DNA from: Channallabes apus
Taxonomy: Eukaryota; Chordata; Actinopteri; Siluriformes; Clariidae
Assembly (NCBI GenBank): GCA_030522415.1
Contig: CM060104.1
Span: 16,625,229 to 16,689,228 of the forward strand
Length of the DNA: 64,000 nt
Reading direction: 5' to 3'
Below are positions 1 to 13,347 of this stretch, piece after piece. Both the position numbers and the translations under genes were made by a program. How positions within the stretch are numbered: the first letter of the stretch is position 1; each line of letters begins with the position of its first letter. The notes beneath the pieces were generated by a model, which saw only the letters and a program-made list of their open reading frames with translations, did no database searches and was not told where the DNA came from.

Positions 1-1387
1 TGCGTTATTTCAAAACAATAGCAGGGCAACGTGTTGTCGTGGAGTTCATTCGCTCCTCTTCATCAGGGCTGTGCTAATGAGAATGAAGAGGGACGATTCA
101 AATAATGGATGTTCGTGATGAAGTGGCGAACCCATGCCACCACTGCATGCGGTGTCTCCCAGCAAAATAGTGATGGTACATCCTGACTAGTCAAGCTTAC
201 TGGTCAAATGAGACATTCAAGTAGGAAATTACCAGATATACAAATGGTAGTAATAAAGGTGGATGATTATTGGAAAATATTAAAATTTAACATTTATAAT
301 ACAAAAATAATAATATCTCATATTTTTATCCTGTTGTTTTCAGTTTAACATCAAATGTTTCAAACAAAGCAGATCTCCTTTTGAAGCTTTGATTAGTAAG
401 TAGTCGTTCTGAGAGCTGGGCTGCCTGTGTTCTACTGTGAACACCATGCAGAAAGGTCATCGTTGGCTGGTTCCAGATCATTAGATATGAAGACTAGCTG
501 TGATTCATTTTAGACCCTAAAGGTCAGCCCTGACCACTTCTATCTCAATAAATCCTCACTGCTCCGGGTCGTGTGGCTTTATGCAACTGTTCCATGTCAG
601 CACTACAAAATGTTACGGTGCAGATACGGGATGTGTCAATGAGCTGTCGCAGGGAAGGGCTGTGAGAGTTATTTCATTTATTTATCCTGTCGCTAACCGA
701 GTAAAACTGTATCTCAGAAGATATCCGTATTAGAGAAGTATGTTGAGTAGAATGTGATGATTATTACTGTATATGAAATTTGACTACTAGTGAAATTAAT
801 CTTCAATAACATAATGAAAAAATAATTAAAGCATTTTCACAATGATGCTGGTGTTATGGATTTTTCTGTGTTTTTGAGTTTAAGAAAGTTATACATATTT
901 ATTTATTTTGCAATATAGTAGGAAATTCTCACTAGCAGAGTGTTAACAGAGAGAAATGGAGGTTAATGACTTCCTCCAGAAAATCTGCAACAAATATTGT
1001 ATTCCAGGAAAGCATTCAAGGAAATCTTCAGTGAATACATCATGGAATACATTATTGAAGGTACACTGCAAAATATTGGAGTGAGATTTACTCAAGAAAA
1101 GTATGATACAAATTGTTGCACTCAGTGTCATTTCATCAAAAATTATTTTATATAATGCTTACAAGGTAGCAAGGATTACTATAAAATATATTTTATATAA
1201 AAATATTTTCAAAGGAAATATAATTTATTTATTTATTTATTTTTAGAAAAGTTCATTAAAACTTCTTCTAGTACATCAGTTTTACAAATCATTTATCATC
1301 GATGCCACTTAAATACAAAAATGCTATAATGGATGGACTTCAACTCCAGCTGGATGATTATACAGTACCTAATCATACACATACAGG
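1..1387. other. intergenic, nothing recognised
   Basis: AT-rich, with a short (ATTT)n at 1225-1244. No family-like reading frame, RNA gene or transposon end. Confidence 0.6.
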
Positions 1388-2060
1388 AGGGATCTTCAGC
1401 TACAGTCCCAGAGGGCCAATGTCCAACACAGTTTGGTGATTTTTCTGCTTAAACTGTTTCAAAAATTACTTTTCAAAAAGTTACTTTTTTATCAGCAGGT
1501 GTGGGATGGGGGATTCTAGTGTCGTTCAAAAAAGACAAACGGATATAAATCTCAAGCTAGTTGTTTTTAATTGAATGAACACCTTTGCATAATAAAGCTG
1601 TTGCCTTTCTTGTGCTTGAAATCAAAGTGGTCACTTAAATATGGCCAGGGGTTTGCTTCATAAGAATTTGAAGCCATTTTGTTCTTGTGAATTTAGCGCG
1701 TTTGTTCTCCACGCCCATCAATCAATCAGTGCAGTGGTTTCCCGGGTGCAATTTATTTCCTTCCCCTTAGCATTGTTTTTATTTTTCATTTTCATTCATT
1801 TATTTTTTTACTCAGTAATATTTCAAACTAAACATACTTAAGTAAAGTAAAATTACCGATTTTAAAAACTACTTTCAAAAGTAGAAGAACATGAAAAAAC
1901 TACTCAATTACAGTAACGCAAGGAAATGTAATTTGTTACTTTCCACCTCTGGAATCTGTTAATTACCTGGTTAAGTGGGTGTGTTTAGGTTTTGGAGAAT
2001 GACAAACTGTGCTGAACACTGGTCCTCCAGGACTAAAGTTGAAGATTCCTGGCATACAGC
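1388..2060. mobile_element. inverted-repeat element with hAT-like inner fragment
   Basis: The segment at 1390-1460 (AGGGATCTTCAGC, GTCCAACACAGTTTGG) recurs inverted at 1985-2058 (ACAAACTGTGCTGAACACTG, GAAGATTCCTGG), giving ~70-bp imperfect terminal arms. The interior ends in TTACTTTCCACCTCTG (about 1937-1952), which matches a common fish hAT-type terminus. No coding capacity seen. Confidence 0.5.
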
Positions 2061-4672
2061 ATAAAGCATTACTTTACACATAAGAAACACAAGGTGAACC
2101 AACATTTTACCAAAATATTTAATATGACAGCTTACAATCTAGAAAACATAGACATGAAGGCCTACATAAAACAAGAAATATTGAAAACAACACATGATGC
2201 TCAAAAGTCAGTCAGTTTGAAGTTTTGCAAAGGCATATTCAAATCGAGTTCAAAAGCAACACTCCCACATTAGTGGGATCAGGTCGAGTATACATTGCTC
2301 CTTTTTTTCTATTTTGTGAGCATTCGCAAAATAATAGCACTGTTAACCTGGTACAGTATGTAAAGATTTGAGTTTTAGGCACATATTTACATGAATTTAT
2401 TTAATACATGTATCTCCTGACTTAATCACGCTCTGTATATGTTCAATGGTACTGTAAGAGTTGCTGTTGGTTTTGCACATGCTTCATGGCTTTTTTTTTT
2501 TTTAGGAAAATAAGTAAACAAATGTACACATGAGGTGCATGTTATCACTCCAGGCTGGTTTGATTGTCTGCTAGGATGATCAGAAGCACTAGATGAGGCA
2601 CATGAACATAGTGACTAAGGGACCAGAGGAGCCGTCTGGGGCTGGGTGTCCGCTCTGGGGGCCATGGGTTAGTGTAAATGTTTACTTCCTCATTGGCTGG
2701 CCGGTGAGATAATTAGGATGACATTTAGCACAGAAGCAGTGCAGGATTTGCAGCCACACTCTGCCTCTTTTGCATCCTGTGGTACATCATTAAAAATCAA
2801 CATGACATCAATCTCAGGATGGCGATGTGAACTTGAGGCCAGAGTAACTGATCATCACTGGTGCGTTAAGTGGCGGTGCTGTATGGGGGTGTCGGAGACC
2901 CTCTCCGATAATGTGTGGCGCTCTGACCTCAGGAGAGCTCTCCCTGCCAGCCAAGCACTTCTGTGTTGGTCACATCTTGCGCTTGTTAGAATACACACAA
3001 TTACACTCAGCCCAAATGAAGAGGACAGAGTAAATCAAAACATCTCTCAAGTTACTGGAGGAAGCTTATCGAGAACTTATGACTGAGAATGAGCTATTTA
3101 AAACTGAATTAGAAAGAAAGAAAGAAATGCAAAAAAAATGGGGTTAATTCTTGTGCGAAAAGCCATTGTGAGTCCAGAATGCCTGTTTATGCCCTCACAT
3201 CGCCTCAAGTCCATCCACACTGCTGCTTCTTATGTATTAACATGATACTCCCGATCAAGGTCACTTAAGTTACAGATGTGCCCATTTGGTGGTGCATGAG
3301 GGGGTGCCGCTTAAACATGAGCAACCATAAGGTTTTTGTCATGTACATTTCTCATTAGCTGCTGCCTTTAGTCTGGATCCATTATCCCGGGTTTGGAATT
3401 CTGCCAAGACTCAAAGCACGCTGAATTTAAATGATTGCTTGCCTCACAAGCTGCTCTCCTCAAATTCTACCCTTAGAAATGAAAATGAGAGGCAAATGAA
3501 ATGCTTCGACTTTTTAACTGTATTTTGTGTGTGGTGTGTGTGTGTGTGTGTGTGTGTGTGCTCGATCTGCACACGCTAAATTTCTTGATGCATGCAAATT
3601 TAGTGCTGTGCATTGTTTCAGTCACGCGATGCTCTGTATGCATTAGTTCACTGAAAGAGATGTGTGTAATACAGAACCGTGCAGTCAAACGCAACTAAAT
3701 ATGTTGTGCTTTTAAACTCCCTCTTATTGAATTTCATTTTAGACCTTCATCTTTTTATTACTGCTGCTCAGTCACCATAGCAACAAACCCTTTACAGTTT
3801 AAATTCTCTCTCTCTCTCTCTCTCTCTCTGTCTCCCTGTGTTGCTGGACTGAAATCTGAAAGCCACTGCAGTTTCCCAGGTGAACTGTTGAAACTTTGGG
3901 ACCAAGTGCCATAGAGCCATTCATCAGGATAGCTGTAATGAACAGAAGCATTAGCTCAATGCTTGGTATTTTTTCTCCGCCAACCCCGTTCGATACAATA
4001 TCTGGCCTCTGTCTGTGTAGAGCAGGAGGAGAAGCTGCTGAAGAATTGTTGTGTCTGACATTTGGAACTTCTGGCCCGGAGTGACGGATGAGTGAGACAC
4101 TATCCTCAACACCTCAACATTAATGGGCTGAGTCAAAAGACTGTAGTCTATTTCTGTTTCCTCCCCCCCCCCCCCCCCTCTCCCACGGCTCATCTCGTTT
4201 TCAAAGCAGGTTCCTGTTACTGTGTGTTAGCTGATTATAAGAAAGACCCAGCAATCTGCTCTGGAATGAGAGAGGGCAGATGTAAGTGCTCAGATGCCGA
4301 AAGATTATTTTCCTCACTGCTGCGCCTGCTACTTCATAGTGAATTTAGCATAACAGCTTGTTTTACAGAGCCAGGTTGCTGCTCTGCAATGTTTGTAATG
4401 CACAGTCAAAATGGGAGTTGACATGCATTGTAAACCTGCTTTGTGTGGCTTTGGCTTGCCTTTCAAGTGAAAGAGAAGGCCGACGTACCAGCGAGAGAAA
4501 GCAATTTCAGTGATGTTTCAAAAAGACACCCTGCCTGAAATGTTTAGAAATTGAAGACACACTCTTCTATGTAATAATCAAATTGATTTCTGTTGGCAAT
4601 GTGAACAGAAGTCATCTCTTTTTCCTGTCAAGTGAGAGGTTGAGAGAGAGAGCGAGAGAGAGAAAGAGAGAA

Positions 4673-4703
<31 letters not shown>

Positions 4704-5427
4704 AAGAGAGAGAGAGGCCAGAGTAATTAGGAATGTAAAAGTTCAATGCTACCGGAATTGTTGAAGCCTTTTTACTCCAGGTTTCGGCTCGTAGACACCT
4801 GATTTAAAGTTGCTTCCTATTTCCTGCCCCCATACACACAAAGACAACTGGGATTCTGATTATTATTTTCTTTCATCCATGCACTCTTTTTATACCCTGC
4901 CACATGATGTAGATTTACAAGATTGGTGTCGCATTCAAAATGATTTGTTCGGTGCAGACGCTGTGACTAGAAACCTCAATAAGCTTCAATTTAAGCCAGT
5001 TGGTTAATGTAGGTGAAGAGATGAGGTAGCAGAGAAGTGAAAGCGACTATCCTGCCTCCTGGGACGTGCCACAGAAACACTCCCTGATCATCCCTAATTA
5101 CAATTAGTAAATGAGGAAGCTGGATTTTGGCCAACTGTGTAGAATTTAATTATTCATGAATATTATTAGACACTGCGACTCTGTCATGCATTTAAAAACA
5201 GTGGCTTTTTCATTGGGTCAAATTTTGGTTGTAATTAAAACAAGACAATGTAAATAATAAAGAAGATTTACAGCATTTTATACGGTGCCTACTTTGCCTA
5301 TATTATAATCTACAATGAAGAACATATATCATCATATAATCTAGTATACATGTATATACAGATGCACTTTCATACTAGATTTTATGATTATATATTTGGT
5401 AGTAACCTGTAGTAAGATCATATATAC
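2061..5427. other. intergenic with microsatellites and one enhancer-like stretch
   Basis: Contains (TG)n at 3534-3560, (TC)n at 3806-3829, a C-run at 4165-4178 and the GA tract at 4640-4715. 5090-5180 is rich in TAATTA motifs (see findings). No gene seen. Confidence 0.55.
4640..4715. repeat. (GA)n/(GAAA) purine tract
   Basis: GAGAGAGA with GAAAGA interruptions; a homopurine strand able to form a triplex. Confidence 0.9.
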
Positions 5428-6503
5428 ACTCATTGGCCATTTAATTAGGTACACCTTGCTAGCACTTTGTTGCCTTCAGAACTAAATATGCTGGAAACAT
5501 TTATTTATTTATTTATTTATTTATTTTTTAATCAGTTGCTACTAGGGATGTAACGGTATTGTAAATACCGTCGTACCGCAATAACACTTTATTTCGATAA
5601 TACCGTGGTCGCATGACGGTAAAATGATACTGTAGGTCTTCTGAGAAAAGATTGCTCAGACGGATGGAGCGAACAGGAGGTAGCGGGAACTACAATTCCC
5701 ATCAGCCCAGGCGTGACCAACGTCCTTTGCGGTCTGTTGTCGTTACAGATGCAGTAATGCGCACATTCGATTTAAAACCCGCTTACTCCGTAATGATTAA
5801 TTTGATGGAAAAACTTTCCATCTCTTTTCCTTGGCCGCTAATAGCAGCACCGCCATTTCTGCATTACTGGATCTGTCGTATTACCGCACCGTGAAGTTTT
5901 GATACCGTTACATCCCTAGTTGCTACAGATTTGTTGGCTGCACATCCACAATGCAAATTTCCCAGTCCACCAAATCCCAAAGGTGCTCTATTGGATTCAG
6001 ATCTGGTGACTGGAGGCCATTTTAGTACAGTGAACTCATTGTCAAGTTCAAGAAACCAGATGAGATGATTTTAGCTTTGTGACATGGTGTGTTATTCTGT
6101 CCTAATAAAGAAATAGACATGCTCTATAACAGTACTCAGGTAGAGTGTGGCATTTGAACAGTGTTCCCTCGGTACTAAGGGGCCCAGCGTGTGCCAAGAT
6201 ACATTCTCCCACACCATTACAGCACCACCACCAGCCTGAACTGAAGACACAAGGCAGGATGGAGCCATGCTTTCAACAACCAGGCAGCACTCTTCCAATC
6301 TTCCATCGTCCAATTTTGTTGAGCACTTGTGGCATACCTCAGTTGCATAGAGATGTTATTTCAGGTACTGTTGCCTTTCTACCAGCTCAAACCGTTCTCT
6401 CCCCAGACCTCTGGAATCAACAAGGCATTTTTGCACAGACAAGTGCCGCTCTCTGGATATTTTCTCTATTTCAGTTTCAGAAAAACTCAGACCAGCCCAT
6501 AAT
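5428..6503 (-). mobile_element. Tc1/mariner relic with dead transposase
   Basis: The left end CACTCATTGGCCATTTAATT then AGGTACACC is the terminus of a common fish Tc1 family. The minus-strand translation reads VQAGGGAVMVWENVSWHTLG, PLVPREHCSNATLYLS, NNTPCHKAKIISS and SPDLNPIEHLWDLVD. These are the DDE transposase blocks. Frame breaks are present, and the Asp before N-x-P-C-H is Asn here, so it is inactive. It is split by an hAT MITE at 5543-5918. Confidence 0.85.
5543..5918. mobile_element. hAT MITE nested in the Tc1 relic
   Basis: 376 bp with termini TAGGGATGTAACGGTA and TACCGTTACATCCCTA, flanked by a perfect 8-bp duplication GTTGCTAC (5535-5542, 5919-5926). Subterminal TACCG motifs repeat inside both ends. 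It is non-coding, and therefore younger than the Tc1 copy it interrupts. Confidence 0.92.
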
Positions 6504-6987
6504 TACCACTCGAAAGTTTGGTATCACTTTCTTACTCCATGTTTGTTGCTGATTTCTATTTCTTTCTACACTGTAAAGCAATGCTGCAGGAGTCCAATAA
6601 TTTTCCAGTCAATGTTAATTAACAGTTAATGTTGAGTTAATGTAAAGTATCTGCTACTCATGATCTGAAAAGGCTGAGGTGATGTTAATTAGTGATTTCT
6701 GAGGCTGGTAACTATATGAACTTCTCCTCTGCAGCATACTGTAGGTAAGTTTTGTTCTTGCCTTCATGAGAACCAGTTTCATGGGTTTTGCAAATGCACT
6801 TGAAAATACTGTTCTTGCAAGAACTATTTCAGAAAGACTGACTTCTGTGTCTTAAAATAACAATTGACTGTTGCTGTTGTTGTTGCATAATTCCATATGT
6901 TATTTCATTGTTTTAGAATGTAGAAAATAAATCACTAAACAAAAACAAAGAAATCTGCAAGTGATCCCAAAGTGACCTTTTGAGCGG

Positions 6988-6990
<3 letters not shown>
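6504..6990 (-). mobile_element. non-autonomous Tc1-like element, copy 1
   Basis: Ends read ACCACTCGAAAGTTTGGTAT then CAC and GTGATCCCAAAG...TTTTGAGCGGTA, degenerate forms of the Tc1-type terminus GTTTGGGGTCAC. The interior (TTCTTGCAAGAACTATTTCA, AATAAATCACTAAACAAAAA) recurs at 47711-48250. Confidence 0.7.
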
Positions 6991-7021
<31 letters not shown>

Positions 7022-8318
7022 TGGTATATAAATATAATTAAGTGTAATTATTATTATTTATTTATTTATTTATTTATTTTTTCCATTGTGCTTATGTGTT
7101 TTTATGTAACAGAGGATACCAGGTAAAGGTCATTTAAAGGAAGCGGAAATACCAGGACACAGAGCCTAAGATGCCAGGACAGGTTGGTATTTGGTCCTGC
7201 TGATTAAGAACTGAGCTGCTGCTGCTCTCTAATCAGCCCAAGTGTCCATCAAATTCGCCCTAGAAATATAATGCTGCATTTCTCCAACAGAGGGTGCTAC
7301 AGAAAAAAACAAACCAGCCCCTTAATCAGTGTCATAGTGGAACAATTGGAGCATTTGATAGACATCGCACTGATATTTAATATTAAGGACTAGAAAGAGA
7401 ACATCACATCCATCTGATGCCTAACTTCATTCTACAGCAAATGTTCTCACACGCTGTGGTAATGAAAGAGGCCAGAGCTGTGTGAGCAGGGTGCTAAGTG
7501 TGTGTTGCATGTGTGAAATATGAATGTGAATATTTCACTCTTTTATTTTGTTCTATTTATTATTGTTATTTATTTTCGCTCAACCATGCTGAATAGTTTT
7601 GTTTGGTTATTCTCAAAAACCAACCAAATAAATAAATAAATAAATAAATAACAGGATAGTGTGCAATTAGTGTAATTATGTACTCAAAAGGTTCACACGT
7701 GTTTTTGGTTGATTGTGTTGTTTTGTTTTTTAAAAAACAAAGGCATGGTTTCTGTTTGAAAAAAAATATTTGGCTTCAGCTTATGAGGCTAGACTGATAA
7801 TGTCTCATGTCAAGAAGACAGAATTGCAGCTATTTCAAACTGTGTAGAACTGAATTTAAAAACATTACTTGGAATGAAAACCATTTCAGGTTTTTACAAA
7901 ATGTTTTTAATTGAAAGCTTTAAATAAAAATTTGAAAGCGATTGATTGAGACATGAGCTGCATCAGCACTGGGATACCGCATGATCTAAACAAAAATGCT
8001 TCATTGGGGTCACAGTGGTATAGATTATAGCTCTATGGCTTAGAAACACAACAAAAGTTGTTAGAAAATATCCTGAATGAGAAACTGTCCTGCACACGTC
8101 TCTAGTTAAGATAATTATAAAATGATGTAGCTGAGATTAAGAAACTGTAAGTGATGCATTTTATAAACCATGTGCCCAGTGCTGGCATTTTACCCATGTT
8201 TTTTGTACCATATAGTGGTATTTTCTAAATCACACTTGTGATTTAGGCCACTCCTAATTTCAACTCAAATCTGAATAACAATCCAGATAGGGATGATTGT
8301 GGAACTAAACATTTCCAT

Positions 8319-8660
8319 TTAGGCATTTGGCAGGCGCTCTTATCCAGAGCGACTTACAAAAAGTGCATTAAAGTTTACATCACTGGATACATACTTACAC
8401 TGGGGGTTAACTAGGTTAATAACTAAGTGCCATCCATTAGTCCATGGAGGGGGGGGGGGGTGTTAGTCCAAGTCCTGGAGAAACAGATGCGTCTTGAGTC
8501 GTCGTTTAAAGATAGTCAAAGTCTCTGCTGGACGGACATCTAGAGGAAGCTCGTTCCACCACCTAGCTGCCAGAACAGAAAAGAGCCTGGATGAATGCTG
8601 CCCTCGATCCCTGAGAGATGGTGGGATAAGGCGAGCAGTGCTGGATACACATATACACAT
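8319..8660 (-). mobile_element. L2-type LINE 3' end with RT C-terminal fragment
   Basis: The minus-strand translation reads RWWNELPLDVRPAETLTIFK then RRLKTHLF, the usual C-terminal end of L2/jockey-like reverse transcriptases. The 3' tail at 8325-8358 (reverse complement of GCAGGCGCTCTTATCCAGAG then CGACTTAC) is the widely shared L2/SINE tail. A poly-G run at 8449-8460 interrupts it. Confidence 0.75.
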
Positions 8661-9439
8661 ATACAGATATACATAGTGACACCACTTTACATCTCAAGCA
8701 CAAAATAACACTTCTTTCGTTTGTTCATGCTCCCTCTGATTAGTGAATTCTAAGATACAAAATCCTTGCATTGAGGCCTTCTCTACAGAAAATGCCCTTT
8801 GAGCTATCAAAGCCTGTATGTGGACTGCAGACAATGGATGACATTTTGATTGAGATATTCTGTCTCTGATAACATGCAAATTCTAGTGCAACAACACAAG
8901 TTGGGCTAGAATAATTTTTTTTTCCCTCTTGTTCTCTGCTCCACCAGTCAACGATGTGTGATGCTATCTATTACATTACTGTATGCATTTGCATTCTGAG
9001 TCTGTGGCAGGAATTTCAAAAGTGCCACATCACATGGCCTGAAGGGCTGGCAATCCCTGTGCAATCAAATCTCACCAGCTCATGTGTACATTGTATATTT
9101 CTAGTTTATTTATGTTGCCTCACTATACTGTGTACTGAGTACACTAAATATTTTTATATCACACTGTCATTGTGGAAAAATGGCAAGTGCATGGACGTTT
9201 GATTGATATTTATGGCCTGTGGTCATTAGTTTAATTTTATAGCACCACATGCAATATGAAATGTATGGTGATTATTTTGTATAATAATTGCATAACCAAC
9301 ATGAACCTAACTAAATATTGTAAAGGTTTATTCCACAAGATGTCAGCTTTCATCTAGAGTACTTCTGACAGTTTTGACGGCAAGTTGACACCTAAGTCAT
9401 CTTTTTTTTTTTTTCGTTCTCCAAAAGGATAAGATTTTT

Positions 9440-9835
9440 AATCATTTCTTTCTAAGATCTTAGATTGATGATGGGGGAGTCGGACAGCTGTAAGTAAAGT
9501 CTTCTCCAGCACAACCAAAGATTCTCAATGCAGTTAAGGTCTGGACTCTGTGGTGGTCAATCCATGTGTGACAATTTGAGCCCAGTGAATTCTGTCATTG
9601 TCATCTTGGAATATACACATGCTACCAAGGACAAAAAATAAATCCATTGATGGACAATCCTGGTCGTTCATTATATTCAGGTGTTCAGCTGACCTCATTT
9701 GTTTTTGGGCACATAATGTTCCTCAACCTAGAAGTGACCAACAGAAGCAACCCCAGATTAAAACACTGCCCCAACAGGCTTGTACGGTAAGCACTAGGCA
9801 TGATGGGTACATCACTTCATCTGTATCTTCTGTTT
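9440..9835 (-). mobile_element. Tc1 transposase relic
   Basis: The minus-strand translation gives FQDDNDRIHWAQIVTHG. After frameshifts, DNA corresponding to the PP/QSPDLN-IEN block lies at 9515-9555. No intact frame; the termini were not found. Confidence 0.65.
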
Positions 9836-10016
9836 AGCCTCACTGATAACTGGTTTGTGGGTTTTTTTGCAGTGTCTATTTATAAAAACTTGCTGGCACA
9901 ATGACGTACGGTTAGTATTGTCTCTTTCCCACCCAACCATGGTTTGTGTGCATAGAAATTGCATGTTATGTTTACATTTGTAAGGTAACTCCCACTGCAA
10001 TAAACTTTTATAGATA

Positions 10017-10276
10017 CAGTTGTGCTCAAAAGTTTACATACCCTGAAGAAAATTGTTAAACATTGCTATTTATGTGGAAAATATGCCTAATAATACAAAA
10101 TATGTTTTTCTTATTTGAGGATAGTGGTCACGTGACGTCATTAATTATTACATAGTTGTTGGACTCGTCTTTACAAACCTAATGATAACTGAAATCACCC
10201 AAACAGCCCTGATCAAAAGTTTACATATCCCTGAATGTTTGTCCACATTATAAACACACAGGTTCACACACACACA

Positions 10277-10325
<49 letters not shown>

Positions 10326-11523
10326 GTTTAAATGGCTATTAAAGGAACGTTTCCACACCTGTGACTCAGTGCATTTTTAATTAGTGTCTGTGCATAAATA
10401 GTGAGTTTCTCAGCTCATGAGGTGTTGCACTGACTTGGCTAGATACAGTACAGCACCATGGAGAAGACAAAAGAGGGTAGTTAAAATTCATAAAGCAGGA
10501 AAAGGATATAAAAAGATATCTCAACACTTGAAAATGCCATTCAGTACTGTTCAAACTCTGATAAAGAGCTGGGAAATAAGAGGTTCTGTTGATGATATGC
10601 CACAGACAGGTACAGTAGGCCAAGAGAGATGTCACCCAAAACTGCCAGAAGAATTGTTCAGGATGCAAAGAAAAAACACTTTGAGAGAAATACAAGCTGC
10701 TCTGGAAAAAAAGTGGTGGTGGTGTTTTAAGGAGCACAATATAATCCGTACTTGAACACAAATGACCTGCATGGTCAAGTTGCCAGGAGAAAGCCATTAC
10801 TGCACCCATGCCACAAAACGGCCCGAATGGTGGTGGATCACTAATGTTTTGGGGCTGTGTGAGCTCCAGTTGCACAGGGACGTTAGTCAAAACTGATGGC
10901 AAGATGAATGCGGCATGTTATCAGAAAATACTGGCAGACAGTTTGCATTTTACTGCATGAAAGCTGAGCATGGGACACTATTGGATGATTCAACATAACA
11001 ATGATCCAATGCACAAGGCTAATTTGACCATCCAATGGCTACAGCTGATGAGCGAAGGTGAAGTTGAAGGTTCTGAAGTGGCCATCAAAGTCTCCTGACC
11101 TCAGTATCATTGAGCCACCTTGGGGGGTCGCAAATGTTGTTTTCATGCAAGACAACCAAAACATTTACTGGAACTGGAGGCATTTTGCCAAGAAGAATGG
11201 GCAGCTTTACCACCTGAGAGAATTAAGAACCTCATGAACAATTATTACAAAAGACTGCATCCCATCATGGATGCTAAAGGGGGCAATACATGATATTAAG
11301 AACTAAGGGTATGCAAACATTTGAACAGGGATTATTTCCTCATTTTCTTCGTTGTCATGTTTGGTTTGATGGATGTGCCATTCTGTTATACCTTACATAT
11401 GAACTTGAGTTTCTTGAGAAGAAATAAAATGAATTAGTTTTGCCTATTTATTCATGCTTTCTTTAACAAATGGTACACAGCTTGCAAATTCTCCCAAGGT
11501 AATTAAACTTTTGAGCATAACTG
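10017..11523 (+). mobile_element. Tc1 transposon (IR/DR type), degenerate
   Basis: Terminal CAGTTGTGCTCAAAAGTTTA and its inverse TAAACTTTTGAGCATAACTG are flanked by TA (10015-10016, 11524-11525). Inner direct-repeat copies at about 10206-10230 and 11308-11332 give the IR/DR layout. The plus strand retains a transposase N terminus (HKAGKGYKKISQHLKMPFST) and later GGGSLMFWGCVS, HNNDPMHKANLTIQWLQ and a C-terminal MDAKGG, with stops and frameshifts. The catalytic Asp is Asn. A (CA)n tract lies at 10262-10323. Confidence 0.9.
10262..10323. repeat. (CA)n microsatellite inside Tc1
   Basis: About 60 bp of CA within the left part of the Tc1 element at 10017-11523. Confidence 0.95.
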
Positions 11524-11889
11524 TAGAAGTTTTTTTTGTCTGAAGGAGCTTACAGTATGTTGGAGCTGTGAAGCAACCTTCAATTGTTACCTTGATTATC
11601 GCATATGTTAGAGGTTGTGCATCCACCAGCTATTGTCCTGAGTGCCAAATCTGATGTGTTTTCTGTCATTGTTCCTCTGCTTCTAACACGACTGTTCATG
11701 AGAGAACTGAAGGTGGAGGTTAGGGGTGGCACCACTCTGTCCATCTGTGTAATTGTCTTGAGCGGTGGAAGTTATTTTCAGCCCAGAAAAAGGCTGGTCC
11801 CTTCTGTTATCTTACAAAGACTCCAACATCCTTCCTACTAAGGCTTGTCTCTTTGAAGAAACAGTACAGATGGGAATTACTTCCACACA

Positions 11890-11968
<79 letters not shown>

Positions 11969-12754
11969 CGTTGTTCTTGAGCTGAAAGGTTTTGATCAGA
12001 GCTGGACTTCAGTCGAATATCTCTTTTAAGGCCATGAAAAGTCTTCTGCAGTCATGCCTCAGACATAAAAACTGCTTCGGCTGTCATGTGAAATGGACGT
12101 AAATGCTCTTTTTTTCTGCTTTTATCTGCCAACGTGTGTTCAGTGCAGTGGTTTTGTTAACTTTGCCACCACTTTAATCCCCCTGAAAATGTCGGTTCTT
12201 CACACTGTGTTTGCTACATATAGATTCTAGTTTGTTATCTTAACAGAATAATTATTAAAAATCGAATTGAAATGCTCGTTTGCATATAAAATATATAAAA
12301 GATTATTTCACAAATTCTAAATATTATTTGACCGCAACATTTGTGCTACTGGTTTAATTTAAATTTCTTTTTCGCTTTGCTCAGTTGCCAGAAACAGCTG
12401 AGTGGAAAGAGGATTTCTGTGACAGCCACATGTTCAGCTGCTTAATTCCACCAGTCTGCCACTGGGCCCTGTTCGGAATCCTGCCCAGTGCCACCGGGCC
12501 TCATAAGAACTGGCATCAGCCTTCCTTGTCAAACACTTGGCAGGGCTGTAGCATCATGCATCATTAAAACCTTCTGGAATTTTCCTGAGTTTAGCCAAGA
12601 TTCTTTTTTTTTTTTTTTTTTTTTTAGAATGTGACAGCCAAGAGAGGTTATATGGATATGTATGGAGCGTGTGTTAGCGAGTCATGCTACATCTCCTTCC
12701 TGCCAAGCCTCAGTGAAGCCCTTCAGTTGAACTGTGGAAGGAAAAAAGCAGCAA

Positions 12755-12793
<39 letters not shown>

Positions 12794-13347
12794 ACGAAAT
12801 TGTTTTCAGGAGATGGTCAGTAGGTGTTTAGCCACTAATGCTTCAGTTTGTCCTAAAAGCTATCAATAAATGGTTGTGTAAAGCTCACTTCTGCCTGCTC
12901 TAGTGAGGCAGCGAAGGCCTGCGGGGTGAAAAGCTCTGCCTTTTAGAGTGCAGCAGAAAGCAGATGTTCCTAAAGTGGTCCCTAGACTGACACAGTGATA
13001 AATGCTAATGGAAGTGATTACCTCAGAAAGCAAATGGACCTCTCTGCCACAGAGAATTGGCAGGGCCAGGCACAAGCCCACGGGGGCAGCAATATGGGAT
13101 GGTGGGGGGAAATCAGAATTGGACCCTGTTGTTCACCTCAGGTGCAGTTGGCAAACAGCTCTCTAAACACTCACTCAACAACAGCGAGAGCTTACATTTA
13201 AGTGTGAGGCTTAAGGCTGGAAGAAGCAGAGATTCCCATTAAACTTGAAATGAGGGGGAAATTAAGGTTACTTAACAACGGTCCTATTCTATTGCCAAAT
13301 AAACTGATATGCGGCATATATAGAACATTTCCATATATATGGAACAA
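11524..13347. other. intergenic, no gene seen
   Basis: Holds (TG)n (11889-11967), a T-run (12604-12625) and (AAT)n (12757-12783). Open frames are short and featureless. Confidence 0.55.
11889..11967. repeat. (TG)n microsatellite
   Basis: About 78 bp of uninterrupted TG. Confidence 0.95.

Noticed and set aside
10381..10902. 173-codon minus-strand frame
   Set aside because: Antisense shadow of the Tc1 transposase on the plus strand.
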